The translations under genes were made by a program, and so were the position numbers. This document shows positions 51,008 through 60,237 of a stretch of 64,000 bases of DNA, piece by piece; position 1 is the first letter of the stretch; each line of letters begins with the position of its first letter. The stretch is from assembly GCA_023404095.1 (NCBI GenBank), contig JAEYDD010000026.1, forward strand, positions 313,715 through 377,714, given 5' to 3'. This stretch comes from Pseudomonadota bacterium (GTDB lineage: Bacteria > Pseudomonadota > Alphaproteobacteria > Rhizobiales > Rhizobiaceae). The notes below the pieces were generated by a model that saw nothing but the letters and a program-made list of their open reading frames with translations, was not told where the DNA came from and searched no databases.

Positions 51008-52576
51008 ATGACAAAGTCGTACATTGTCGGGCTGGATTACGGTTCGGAGTCGGCGCGCGGCGTTTTGATCGATACCGCGACGGGGGCGCAGGTTGGTAGC
51101 CACGTCCACGCCTACCGAAGCGGCATCATGACCCGGAGCTTGCGGGACGGCACGCCTTTGCCTGCGAATTTCGCGCTGCAGGACGCTGACGACTATGTGG
51201 AGGCGGCCTTCGAAATCCTGTCGCGACTGGGTCGCGGGAGGCTGGTCGAAGGCATCGGCATCGGCTTTACCGCAAGCTCCCCGCTGCCGGCGCTTTCGGA
51301 CGGAACGCCGTTGTCGCGCCTTTATCCATCTGAACCGAATGCCTACGTGAAGCTTTGGAAGCACAATGCCCAATCCTATGCCGATGCCATCAATGCCCGG
51401 GGTGGGCCGTTTCTCGATAATTTCGGCGGACGTGTTTCCGGCGAATGGCTGCTGGCAAAGGCTGCGCAGATCGCGACGGAAGCGCCACAGACATGGGCTG
51501 CGACCGAGCGCTTCATAGAGGGCGGCGACTGGCTCGTCTGGCAACTGACCGGTAGGGAGACGCGCGGCCTTGGCTTCGCCGCCTACAAGGCGCAGTACAG
51601 CGCGGCCTCCGGGTATCCGGCGGAACTGGTCGACGGCCTGGAAAGTCGGCTTTCGACGCCCCTGCCCGTTGGATCTGCTGCAGGCCCGCTTTCGCAGGAG
51701 TGGCGGTCGCGAACAGGCATTCAGGGGAGCGCCATCGTCGCTGTCGCCGTCATCGATTCCCATGTCGTGCTGCCGGCGATCGGCGCGACTGCATCCGGCT
51801 GTTTCGTCGGGGCGCTTGGCACGTCCGCGGCCTATCTCTATCTCAGCGCCGAGCCTGCCCCGCTTCCTCCGGGGATCGAGGGGATGGCGTTCGACGGATC
51901 GATGCGCAACCTCTGGTGCTATGAGGCCGGGCAGTCCAGCTTCGGGGATACGCTCGGCTGGTTCGTCAGGACGTTTCCGCGTGGCGAGAACATGGCCGAG
52001 AGTTTCGAAGCCTACAATGGTGAGGCGGCCGAACTTGGCCCCGCGGCGGGCCGTCTCGTGGCCCTGGATTGGTGGGGCGGCAATCGCGTGCCCTTTGCGG
52101 ATGGCAATCTGGCGGGGCTATTGGTCGGGATGACGCGCGAGACGACAGCCGCCGAAATCTATCTGGCCCTTATGGAATCCCTGTGCTTCGGAACCCGAAG
52201 TGTGCTCGACCTTTTCACGGAAAACGGCCTGGCGCCGGATCGGGTGTTGATGACCAGCGGCCTGGCGCGAGCCAATCCCCTGCTGATCCAGATCATGGCC
52301 GACATTCTGCAGCAGCCGATCGAAATTCCACAGATCGAGAATGCGACCGCGGTCGGAGCCGCTATTCATGGCGCCGTGGCGGGCGGTGTAGTCGCTGACT
52401 ACACCGAAGGCTCTTCGCGCTTCGGCGCCCGGGCGATGACGCATACGCTTCCGCGGCCGGCCGAAGCGGACGCTTACGGGGACGCGTACCGGATCTATCG
52501 CGATCTCGGTGGACAGAGCGGCTTGCGGGAAAGCATGCATGCCCTGCGTCGCCTGCGCGCAGTACCGCATAAGTGA
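51008..52576 (+). CDS. FGGY-family carbohydrate kinase, AraB (ribulokinase)-like
   Basis: A 522-residue sugar kinase with two FGGY domains. The start IVGLDYGSESARGVLID carries the phosphate loop region, AYVKLWKHNAQSYADAINA and ALDWWGGNRVPFADGNLAGLLVGMT are distinctive of L-ribulokinase (AraB), and RVLMTSGLARANPLLIQIMADILQQPI is the C-terminal FGGY signature region. It phosphorylates a sugar, probably a ketopentose such as ribulose, using ATP. ATG 51008 is preceded by GGGAGGAG. It is followed by the binding protein, permease and ATPase of a sugar ABC system, so the transported sugar is probably its substrate. AraB itself is about 560 residues, so this is slightly short; the exact sugar is unknown. 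Confidence 0.87.
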   Translation: MTKSYIVGLDYGSESARGVLIDTATGAQVGSHVHAYRSGIMTRSLRDGTPLPANFALQDADDYVEAAFEILSRLGRGRLVEGIGIGFTASSPLPALSDGTPLSRLYPSEPNAYVKLWKHNAQSYADAINARGGPFLDNFGGRVSGEWLLAKAAQIATEAPQTWAATERFIEGGDWLVWQLTGRETRGLGFAAYKAQYSAASGYPAELVDGLESRLSTPLPVGSAAGPLSQEWRSRTGIQGSAIVAVAVIDSHVVLPAIGATASGCFVGALGTSAAYLYLSAEPAPLPPGIEGMAFDGSMRNLWCYEAGQSSFGDTLGWFVRTFPRGENMAESFEAYNGEAAELGPAAGRLVALDWWGGNRVPFADGNLAGLLVGMTRETTAAEIYLALMESLCFGTRSVLDLFTENGLAPDRVLMTSGLARANPLLIQIMADILQQPIEIPQIENATAVGAAIHGAVAGGVVADYTEGSSRFGARAMTHTLPRPAEADAYGDAYRIYRDLGGQSGLRESMHALRRLRAVPHK

Positions 52577-52605
52577 TTTGTATATTTTGGACAAAAATAT
52601 ACAAA
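52577..52605. promoter_or_regulatory. AT-rich inverted repeat upstream of transporter genes
   Basis: TTTGTATATTTT (52577-52588) and AAAATATACAAA (52594-52605) form a perfect 12-bp inverted repeat with a 5-nt spacer, directly after the FGGY stop codon and 121 bp before the binding-protein ATG. The AT-rich stem suggests an operator rather than a terminator. Confidence 0.55.
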
Positions 52606-52726
52606 ACTATCTTTATATCATTTGACTTTATCCAAAAGAGATGAGCTAATCCCAATCGGCCTTTGAGGAGAGGCTAGGGCCGCGGAGCGAAAAGCTGAGC
52701 GGGATCGTTGAATTTGGGAGGTTTTC

Positions 52727-53728
52727 ATGTCGTTTCGCAGCAGTCGCACATCCGTGCGCTTCAATAGCTTGTTTGCCGGCATCAGCGCGATTGGCCTCAT
52801 GCTCGGCGTTTCGACCGCTTCGGCGGAAGAGGTCATCGTCGGTCTCGTGACCAAGACCGAGGTGAATCCGTTCTTCGTCAAGATGCGTCAGGCCGCAGAA
52901 GCCCGCGCGAAGGAAAAGGGTGTCAAGCTGATCGCCCGCGCCGGCAAGTTCGACGGCGACAATGAAGGTCAGGTTGCCGCAATCGAGGATCTGATCAGCG
53001 CCGGCGCCAAGGGAATCCTTGTCACGCCGAACAACTCGTCGGGCATGCTCGATGTGATCAAGAAGGCCCGCGACGCTGGCGTTCTCGTCATCGCGCTCGA
53101 CACCGCCACCGATCCGGCCGAGGCCGTTGATGCGACCTTCGCAACCGACAATTTCGAAGCCGGGGTGCAACAGGGCGCCTATGCGCGCAAGGCGATGGGT
53201 GACAAGAAGGCGGTCGTGGCGATGCTGGACGGCACGCCGGGCGGCACGGTCGATACCTTCCGCCATGACGGCTACCTCAAGGGCTTCGGCATCGCCGAAG
53301 GCGATCCGTCGATCGCCGGCGCTGCCATCACCAACGGGGCGCAGGACAAGGGCCAGATCGGCATGGAGAACCTGCTCTCCAAGAACGGCGACATCAATGC
53401 CGTCTACACGATCAACGAACCGGCGGCGGCCGGCGCCTACGCGGCGCTGAAGGCGTTCGGCAAGGAGGGCGACGTCATGCTGACCTCGATCGACGGCGGT
53501 TGCGCCGGGGTGCGGGACGTCAAGGATGGCAAGATCGCCGCAACGGTCATGCAGTTCCCATACAAGATGGCTTCGATGGGTGTCGATGCCGTGGTCGAAT
53601 ACGCGTCTTCGGGCAAGAAGCCGAGCGGGTTCGTCAATACCGGTTCGTTCCTGATCACCGACAAGCCGGTGGAGGGACTGGAATTCAAGGACACCGCATG
53701 GGGCCTGGAAAACTGCTGGGGTGACTGA
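52727..53728 (+). CDS. Sugar ABC transporter substrate-binding protein (ribose/fructose type, FrcB-like)
   Basis: A 333-residue periplasmic binding protein of the ribose/LacI-like type: signal peptide to about residue 33 (GVSTASAEE), then IVGLVTKTEVNPFFVKMRQAAEARA, IEDLISAGAKGILVTPNNSSGML and DTATDPAEAVDATFATDNFEAGVQQG, the hinge and sugar-binding segments of FrcB. The GGCAGVRDVKDGKIAATVMQFPYKMA region is also typical. RBS GGGAGG precedes ATG 52727. In Sinorhizobium FrcB binds fructose, mannose and ribose. It is first of a three-gene transporter operon. Confidence 0.92.
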   Translation: MSFRSSRTSVRFNSLFAGISAIGLMLGVSTASAEEVIVGLVTKTEVNPFFVKMRQAAEARAKEKGVKLIARAGKFDGDNEGQVAAIEDLISAGAKGILVTPNNSSGMLDVIKKARDAGVLVIALDTATDPAEAVDATFATDNFEAGVQQGAYARKAMGDKKAVVAMLDGTPGGTVDTFRHDGYLKGFGIAEGDPSIAGAAITNGAQDKGQIGMENLLSKNGDINAVYTINEPAAAGAYAALKAFGKEGDVMLTSIDGGCAGVRDVKDGKIAATVMQFPYKMASMGVDAVVEYASSGKKPSGFVNTGSFLITDKPVEGLEFKDTAWGLENCWGD

Positions 53729-53745
53729 TCGCCGGCCTCCCAAGC

Positions 53746-53808
53746 GGGATCATGGCCACCGGTGCGTCCTTGTGAAAGCGTGGATTGCATCCGGCCGGCC
53801 ATGATCCC
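53746..53808 (+). promoter_or_regulatory. Intercistronic stem-loop between binding-protein and permease genes
   Basis: GGGATCATGGCC (53746-53757) and GGCCATGATCCC (53797-53808) form a perfect 12-bp stem with a 39-nt loop, starting 17 bases after the binding-protein stop. Such hairpins commonly protect the 5' message and give higher binding-protein yield. No T run follows, so it is not a classic terminator. Confidence 0.55.
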
Positions 53809-53960
53809 GACCGGGGTTCCGACTGATCGGGTGGACCTGTGTTCCCGAGTTTTCCGGCCGATCCGTCGGTTGCGGAGCTTCGGGGCTTGGTTGCCTGCAG
53901 CATGCCATGTGGCCGGCGGAAACAGTCGGCTGCACGGTTTCCGTGAAGCATGAGGTTTTC

Positions 53961-54947
53961 ATGAGCACAGCCACCATTGCATCGCAGCAGGACACGCCAA
54001 GCCTCAAGGCCCGTATCCTGGGGACGCCCTCCGTCGGACCGCTTCTGGTTCTCGTCGGATTCTGCGTCATCTTCGCGTTGACCAATCCGCGCTTCCTGGC
54101 GACCCAGAACATCTCGATCATCTTGCAGCAGACGGTCATCATCGGCACGCTCGCGATCGGGCAGACGCTGGTGATCCTGACCGCGGGTATCGACCTTGCC
54201 GTCGGCGCGATCTGCGTGCTGGGCACCATCGTTGCCGGGAAGCTCGTCAATCTCGGTTACGATCCCGTTTTCTCGATGGGATTCGCCATTCTGCTATGCA
54301 CCGGTGCCGGGCTGGCGGCTGGCTCGCTCATCGCCGGCCTGCGTCTGCCTCCGTTCATCGTGACGCTTGGGATCCTCGGCATCCTGACGGCGGCGCTGCG
54401 CCTGATTTCGGAGGGCGGCGCTTTTCCGGTTCGCGACCCCTTCCTTGCCTGGACGGGGAATACGATGAAGGTCGGCGGCTTCGTGCTGACCTACGGCATC
54501 CTCATCATGCTCGCCCTCTATGGCTTCGTCTGGTACCTCCTTAACCAGACGAAATGGGGCCGGCATGTCTATGCCATCGGAAACAATCCGGAGGCTGCGC
54601 GCCTCGTCGGCATTCCGGTTCGCCGTCACCTGCTTTCGGTCTATCTGCTTGCCGGCTTCATCTACGGCATCGCTGCCTGGCTGGCGCTCGGCCGCATCCC
54701 GAACGCCGATCCCAATGCGATGCAGACGGCGAACCTTGATTCCATCACCGCCGTCGTAATTGGCGGCACCAGCCTGTTCGGCGGCCGGGGCGGCCTAATC
54801 GGAACGCTGATCGGCGCCCTGATCGTCGGCGTGCTGCGCAACGGGCTGACGCTCGCGGGCATCGATCCGCTCTGGCAGGACTTGGTCACGGGCATCCTCG
54901 TCATCATCGCCGTTGCGCTCGACCAGATGTCGCGGAGGAGAAGCTGA
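53961..54947 (+). CDS. Sugar ABC transporter permease (ribose/fructose type, FrcC-like)
   Basis: A 328-residue inner-membrane permease of the BPD_transp_2 type: IGTLAIGQTLVILTAGIDLAVGAICVLG near residues 70-97 and the conserved cytoplasmic loop HVYAIGNNPEAARLVGIPVRRHL, with about ten hydrophobic helices and GGTSLFGGRGGLIGTLIGALIVG near the end. ATG 53961 follows a GAGG site; an upstream TTG/ATG extension has no support. It ends sharing one base with the ATPase start (TGATG). Confidence 0.9.
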   Translation: MSTATIASQQDTPSLKARILGTPSVGPLLVLVGFCVIFALTNPRFLATQNISIILQQTVIIGTLAIGQTLVILTAGIDLAVGAICVLGTIVAGKLVNLGYDPVFSMGFAILLCTGAGLAAGSLIAGLRLPPFIVTLGILGILTAALRLISEGGAFPVRDPFLAWTGNTMKVGGFVLTYGILIMLALYGFVWYLLNQTKWGRHVYAIGNNPEAARLVGIPVRRHLLSVYLLAGFIYGIAAWLALGRIPNADPNAMQTANLDSITAVVIGGTSLFGGRGGLIGTLIGALIVGVLRNGLTLAGIDPLWQDLVTGILVIIAVALDQMSRRRS

Positions 54948-55741
54948 TGTCCGCCGATAGCATGACCAGAGATGCCTCGGACGCCTCCTCGCGCGTCGTT
55001 CTCGAAGCGCGCAACGTGGTGAAGACCTACGGTCACGTGACGGCACTCGACGGCGTCGACTTCGAGCTCAGGGCGGGCGAAATCCTGGCCGTGGTCGGAG
55101 ACAACGGCGCGGGCAAGAGCACGCTGATCAAGGCGCTGACCGGCGCCGTTCACCCCACGAGCGGGGAAATTCTGCTGGATGGCGCACCGGTACACTTCAA
55201 GGGCCCGCTCGACGCGCGCCACGCCGGCATCGAGACTGTCTACCAGGATCTCGCCATGGCGCCGGCGCTCGACATCGCCTCAAACCTGTTTCTCGGCCGT
55301 GAGCTGCGCTGCCAGGGCGTCATGGGTAGCGTCTTTCGCCGGCTGGACAAGAAGCGCATGCGCGAGGAGGCGCGCCGTGCCATGAGCGAACTGAAGTTTC
55401 GGCTGCCCTCCATCGGCAACGCGGTCGAGGCACTCTCGGGGGGACAGCGGCAGGGCGTCGCCGTCGCCCGCGCCGCACTCTTCGCCCGCAAGCTGGTCAT
55501 CATGGACGAGCCGACGGCAGCACTGGGTGTGCGCGAGACGGGGCAGGTACTGGAGTTGATCCGGTCCATTCGCGAGCGCGGCCTACCCGTCGTTCTCATC
55601 AGCCACAACATGCCGAACGTATTCGAGATCGCCGACCGGATTCACGTCATGCGCCTTGGCCGCCGTGCGGCGGTGGTGACGCCGCAGTCCCACTCGATGA
55701 ACGACGTCGTCGCCATCATGACTGGCGCCGCCGCCGCATGA
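54947..55741 (+). CDS. Sugar ABC transporter ATP-binding protein, single-domain (FrcA-like)
   Basis: A 264-residue ATPase: Walker A GDNGAGKST, signature LSGGQRQGVAVARAAL, Walker B LVIMDEPTAALGVRETG, H-loop VVLISHNMPNVFEIADRI. Unlike RbsA or XylG it has a single ABC domain, like FrcA of the rhizobial fructose system. Last gene of the transporter operon, about 190 bp before the MHYT/GGDEF/EAL pseudogene. The ligand class (monosaccharide) is well supported, the exact sugar is not. Confidence 0.92.
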   Translation: MSADSMTRDASDASSRVVLEARNVVKTYGHVTALDGVDFELRAGEILAVVGDNGAGKSTLIKALTGAVHPTSGEILLDGAPVHFKGPLDARHAGIETVYQDLAMAPALDIASNLFLGRELRCQGVMGSVFRRLDKKRMREEARRAMSELKFRLPSIGNAVEALSGGQRQGVAVARAALFARKLVIMDEPTAALGVRETGQVLELIRSIRERGLPVVLISHNMPNVFEIADRIHVMRLGRRAAVVTPQSHSMNDVVAIMTGAAAA

Positions 55742-55927
55742 CTTGCGGACCCGAAGACATCGCAGCTTGCGACTGTACTCCGAGACTGGATTGATTGGCA
55801 AAGAACGGCGAAATACTTCGAGGTTGAAGAATTTCGCTGCCCGCTCTTTGCGATCCATCGTTCGCATTAATGAGGCTGTAACCAATGATTGCTTAGCATC
55901 GCGCAATACTCGCTCGGTGTGTGTCTC

Positions 55928-58279
55928 ATGTTCACGGTAATTGAGTGCGTCGTTATCCAGCATCATCCGGTGATTGTCGGCGCTTCTGCCGCGATACTGG
56001 TTGTCGGTATGCTGGCCTTCTTTCAACTGTTGCTGCGGGCGGAGGAAAGCACGTCCCGCCGCCGGGGCTACTGGATCGCAACCGCTGCCTTCGCATCGGG
56101 CCTCAGCATTTGGGCGACGCATTTCGTAGCCATGCTCGCCTACCAGGGATCGGTGCCTATTGGCTTTGACGTGGGCTTCACTACCGTTTCGGCGATCGTC
56201 GCGGTGATCGGGATCTGGTGGATGCTGCGTGTGCCGGCCGGAGGCTGGCGATCCGCGGCACTGACAGGCTGTTGCATGACCGGTGTGATCGCGATCATGC
56301 ATTATCTGGGCATGGCCGGGATGCTGGCCGCGGCACGGATCGAATATCGGATCATACCCATCCTGTTCGGAACGGCCGTCGCAGTCGCAGGCTTCACGCT
56401 CTCATTCTGGCTCTTCCACCGCATGAAATCGGCAGCGTCGCTCGTCGCTGCGGCGCTTGCAGCAAGTGCGGCCGTCTGCGCGCTTCATTTCACCGCGATG
56501 GCGTCGACCGTCCTCGTTCCGGACCCCGCGATCGTCGGGCCGGATCAGACTGGCGCGGGACGCATGGTACTGACCGCGGCGATCAGCGGCGTCACGTTCG
56601 TCATCCTGCTCGTGACCGCAGTGGCCGCAGTGATCGACCGCTATCTGGTTGATCTTAACGGCTTTGCCAACGCAACGCTTGACGGTCTCGCCATCGTGCG
56701 CGAGCAACGGATCATCGAGGCCAATGCACGATTTGCCACGCTCGTCGGCAGCGCCGAGGAGACGTTGATCGGTCAGGATCCGAACAGCTTCCTTCTTGCG
56801 AGCGACGGACTGGACGCGGATGTGCCGCGTTCCATCGCGACCGAGGCGATACCACGTAGTGGCGACACCGCGCGCGTCTTCGAACTTGCGGTGCACACCA
56901 TCGAATATCGCGGCCGCCCGAGCGAGGTGCTCGCAATCCGCGACCTGACCGAAAAGCTCGCTGCCCAACGCGAGATCGAGTATCTCGCAAGGCACGACAT
57001 GCTGACCGGGCTCGGCAATCGCAAGATGCTTCACGAACGGCTGATTATCAGGTTGCCTGCGGCGAACGCAACGACGAGCCTTTCGCTGTGATCGCGCTTG
57101 ATCTGGACCGCTTCAAGGTGGTGAACGATCTGTTCGGCCACGCGGAGGGCGATCGCGTCCTGAAGGACGTGGCCGGCATCCTGAGCGCCTGCATCGGCTC
57201 CGGCGACACCGTCGCGCGCCTCGGCGGCGACGAGTTCATGATCGTCATGGCGGGCGGTACGCAGGGCGAAGGGGCCCATGAAATGGGCAGGAACATCCTG
57301 GCAGCGTTTCGCGAAAAGATGAACTGCAACATCGATCCCACAGCCGTCGGCGTCAGCATCGGCATAGCCCTGTTCCCGCAGGATGCGGCCGATGCGCCCT
57401 CGCTGATGCGCGCCGCAGACCTTGCACTTTATCGCGCCAAGCTGAATGGCCGCGGTATGCTGGCCTTCTACGATCTTGCGATGGATCGGGAGACCAAGGA
57501 GCGGCGAGAACTGGAGGCCGACCTCCGACACGCCATTGCGCGGGATGAGATGCGCCTGCTCTACCAGCCGGTCATGTCGGTGCTGCACGGCGACGTCGTG
57601 GGATACGAAGCATTGTTGCGATGGCGGCATGCGATGCGCGGCGATGTGCCGCCCGAGGTGTTCATTCCGATCGCGGAGGAGACCGGAGCCATCTTTGCGC
57701 TGGGTGAATGGGTTCTCCGGGAGGCGTGCAGGGCGGCGGTGCGATGGGAGCCACATATCAAGGTCGCGGTGAATATCTCTCCTGTGCAGTTCAGGGTCGC
57801 CAATCTCGCCTTCGTCGTCTGCCAGGTGCTCGACGAGACCGGTCTTGCCCCGGCGCCTGGAATTGGAAATTACCGAGACCGCCCTGCTGAAAGACCGGCT
57901 CGCAACGCTCGATACCTTGCGCCAGTTGAAGGCCCTTGGCGTCTCCATCGTCATGGACGATTTCGGAACCGGCTACTCCTCGCTGAGCAATCTCCAGAGC
58001 TTTCCGTTCGACAAGATCAAGATCGATCGAAGTTTCATCGCCGCAATGAGCGACGACGACAATGCCCGGGCGATCGTCAAGGCGGTGGTCGGGCTCGGGC
58101 GCAGCCTCGACCTCCCCGTCACGGCGGAGGGTATCGAGACTGCGGATCAGTTCCAGTTGGTTGCGTCGGAGGGCTGCGCGCAGGCACAGGGCTATCTTTT
58201 CGGCCGGCCAGGCGTCGGGCCGCTGCCGATCGAGGCCGGAGAAGCGGACGGGGATCCTGCCGACGCAATCGTGGCGTAG
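55928..58279 (+). pseudogene. MHYT-PAS-GGDEF-EAL cyclic-di-GMP protein, broken by two frameshifts
   Basis: A once-complete membrane-bound cyclic-di-GMP protein. Seven hydrophobic helices of the MHYT domain (THFVAMLAYQGS, MHYLGMAGM, LHFTAMAS) span the first 250 codons. A PAS-like region and the start of GGDEF (RHDMLTGLGNRKMLHERL) follow. Near 57040-57050 the frame must shift to continue as DEPFAVIALDLDRFKVVNDLFGH and RLGGDEF. The EAL domain follows in that frame (YEALLRW), then near 57853, in a GCCCC run, a one-base loss moves it to a third frame (RRLELEITETALL, DDFGTGYSSLS, AEGIETADQF) ending at 58279. Both catalytic motifs survive in sequence, so the loss is recent or caused by sequencing indels. 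Start ATG 55928 gives MFTVIECVVIQHHP, like relatives. Confidence 0.85.
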
Positions 58280-58457
58280 CGACGTTGGCAACTCAAGGCG
58301 GAACGGAACGGCTAGCTCGCAGGCCTCTCGCTGTGCAGGCTCCTGCTGCAATGCGGCCGGGGGGCGGAGCGCAGGAAACTGTTAAGGCTGCGTCTTTACC
58401 GGACGTTTCGCCTTTGTCCCTACATCTGCAATTGTAACAAATTGGCGGGGCGGGAAC

Positions 58458-60191
58458 GTGGCACTGGCACTCAAGACATCTTCGCATGCGGTCTCGCTGA
58501 GCGGCTCGCTGGACGAACGGCTTTCGGTCGCTCATAAGCGCATTGAGACCGCGTTTCTGGAGGGCGGATCGACGCTGGTGTCGGTCATGGAGATGGTCAC
58601 CGGCTTGATCGGGACGCTGAACCGTTTCACCCAGACGCTCGATGCCGACACGGCCGACTCGACCGTCGCGGGCCTGGAGCGGACCGTTTCGGAGCTGGCG
58701 ATGCTGCCTGACCTTGCGGCTGCGCGGCATGATTCCTTCGATGAGATCGCCCTGCTGTGTGCCGACGCCTTCCGCCATGTCGACGACATGCGTGAGACGT
58801 TCCGCTACCTGAAGGTCTTTGCGACGACGGTGAAGATAACGGGCGCGGGCATCTCCGAGTTTGCCGAATTCGCCGACGAAATCCGCGACCGCATCCATTC
58901 GGGCGCCGACGAGATCAATCATTTTGCCGTCGAACTGGAGAAGATGCAGACGGAGCTGGCGAATGCCCGTGGCCTTGCTGCCGGAATCCTGGGCGATTTC
59001 CGCAAGACGATCCCTGAGATCGTCGCCAATCTTGGCGAAAATGCCCGCCGCATGCGGGCGCAGCATGAACAGATGGCCAAGATCGCCACCGAAGCCCGCA
59101 GCGTCGCCGAGGCAGTGCAGCGCAAGATCGCAACAGCCCTCTCCGCTTTGCAGATCGGCGACATCACCCGCCAGCGGATCGAGCATGTGCAGCAGAGCTT
59201 TGTGATGCTGGACCAGTACGCCGACACCGATCACGGCCGCGCTCTCTCAGAAGCGGAGCGAGCGGGCATCAAGGCAGCCGTCTTCCATCTGGCCTATGCG
59301 CAGCTGGACGAGACGCTTTCCGAGTTCCGCGAGAAGTGCGCAAGCATCTTCACCACAATCTCGTCCTTCAGCTCCGACGCCTCCCGGATCCTCGCGCTGC
59401 GCGAAGACCTCGCGGGCTCGCGTTCTGCAGAGGGGGGGCGCGTCCTCGTCATGATGAACCGCGATCTCGGGCACGCTTGCGAGCTCGTGCACGGCGTCGA
59501 GGGACGAAGCGCACAGTCGACCGCGCTGGCGGGTTCCGTGGTCGGCGCAGTCCATTCGCTCATCACGTCGATCGAGACGATCCGCGGCATCAAGACCGAT
59601 ATCAGCTACATGGCGCTGAATTCCAATCTGCGGTGCTCGCGCCTGGGCGATGAAGGCCGGTCCGTCAACGTCGTCAGCGGCGAACTGCGCAACTTCGCTG
59701 CCAAGCTGGAGACGCCGGCCGACGAGGTGGTCGATCGGATGCATCGCGTGGAACGCGCGGGCGAGGCGCTGAATTCGGGATCAGGCAGCCATCTCGAAGA
59801 CATCGGCCTGCCGCTTGCCAATGCCCGCGATGCAATTGCGGCCGTTTCCGACGAAATGGAGCAGAGCCTTTCAGCCCTCGGGGAAGAAGGAAATGCGGTC
59901 TTCAGCCGCATTGCGTCGGCCGTGCGTTCACTGGACTTCGAAAACAGCCTTGGCGAGGTGCTCGACGAGTGTGTCGCGATCGCCGGCGAGATGGCTATGG
60001 ATGCCGGCACTCCCGCCCCGCCGCCCTCAAGCGCGGACCTGAGCAACCGGATCTATGCAATCTATACGATGGTCCAGGAGCGCAACATCCATGCGGCGAT
60101 CTTCCCCGCGGACGGACAGGGTTCATCCGATCCGTCCGAGGTGCGTTCGACGCAGAGCGACGAGGACTTTTTCGACGACGCCCTCTTCTGA
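58458..60191 (+). CDS. Soluble chemoreceptor-like protein (non-canonical MCP)
   Basis: A 577-residue cytosolic protein with no signal peptide or membrane segment and long predicted coiled-coil helices. The start is GTG 58458. In the second half, IKTDISYMALNSNLRCSRLGDEGRSVNVVSGELRNFA corresponds to the MCP hairpin consensus (ALNAAVEAARAGE..GFAVVA..VR), but key residues differ: the E-A-A-R-A-G part has become RCSRLGD. The N-terminal helices (ERLSVAHKRIETAF, EIRDRIHSGADEINHF) are typical of bundle-forming sensors. It is convergent with a ParA-like ATPase gene and close to cheB, cheR and cheW. It could be a scaffold or partitioned receptor partner, as TlpT is for PpfA in Rhodobacter. The call as MCP-like is from partial motif match only. 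Confidence 0.7.
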   Translation: MALALKTSSHAVSLSGSLDERLSVAHKRIETAFLEGGSTLVSVMEMVTGLIGTLNRFTQTLDADTADSTVAGLERTVSELAMLPDLAAARHDSFDEIALLCADAFRHVDDMRETFRYLKVFATTVKITGAGISEFAEFADEIRDRIHSGADEINHFAVELEKMQTELANARGLAAGILGDFRKTIPEIVANLGENARRMRAQHEQMAKIATEARSVAEAVQRKIATALSALQIGDITRQRIEHVQQSFVMLDQYADTDHGRALSEAERAGIKAAVFHLAYAQLDETLSEFREKCASIFTTISSFSSDASRILALREDLAGSRSAEGGRVLVMMNRDLGHACELVHGVEGRSAQSTALAGSVVGAVHSLITSIETIRGIKTDISYMALNSNLRCSRLGDEGRSVNVVSGELRNFAAKLETPADEVVDRMHRVERAGEALNSGSGSHLEDIGLPLANARDAIAAVSDEMEQSLSALGEEGNAVFSRIASAVRSLDFENSLGEVLDECVAIAGEMAMDAGTPAPPPSSADLSNRIYAIYTMVQERNIHAAIFPADGQGSSDPSEVRSTQSDEDFFDDALF

Positions 60192-60237
60192 GATCGGCGT
60201 GACTACTGCGTGTCGGCAGCCAATAACGTGACACGCT

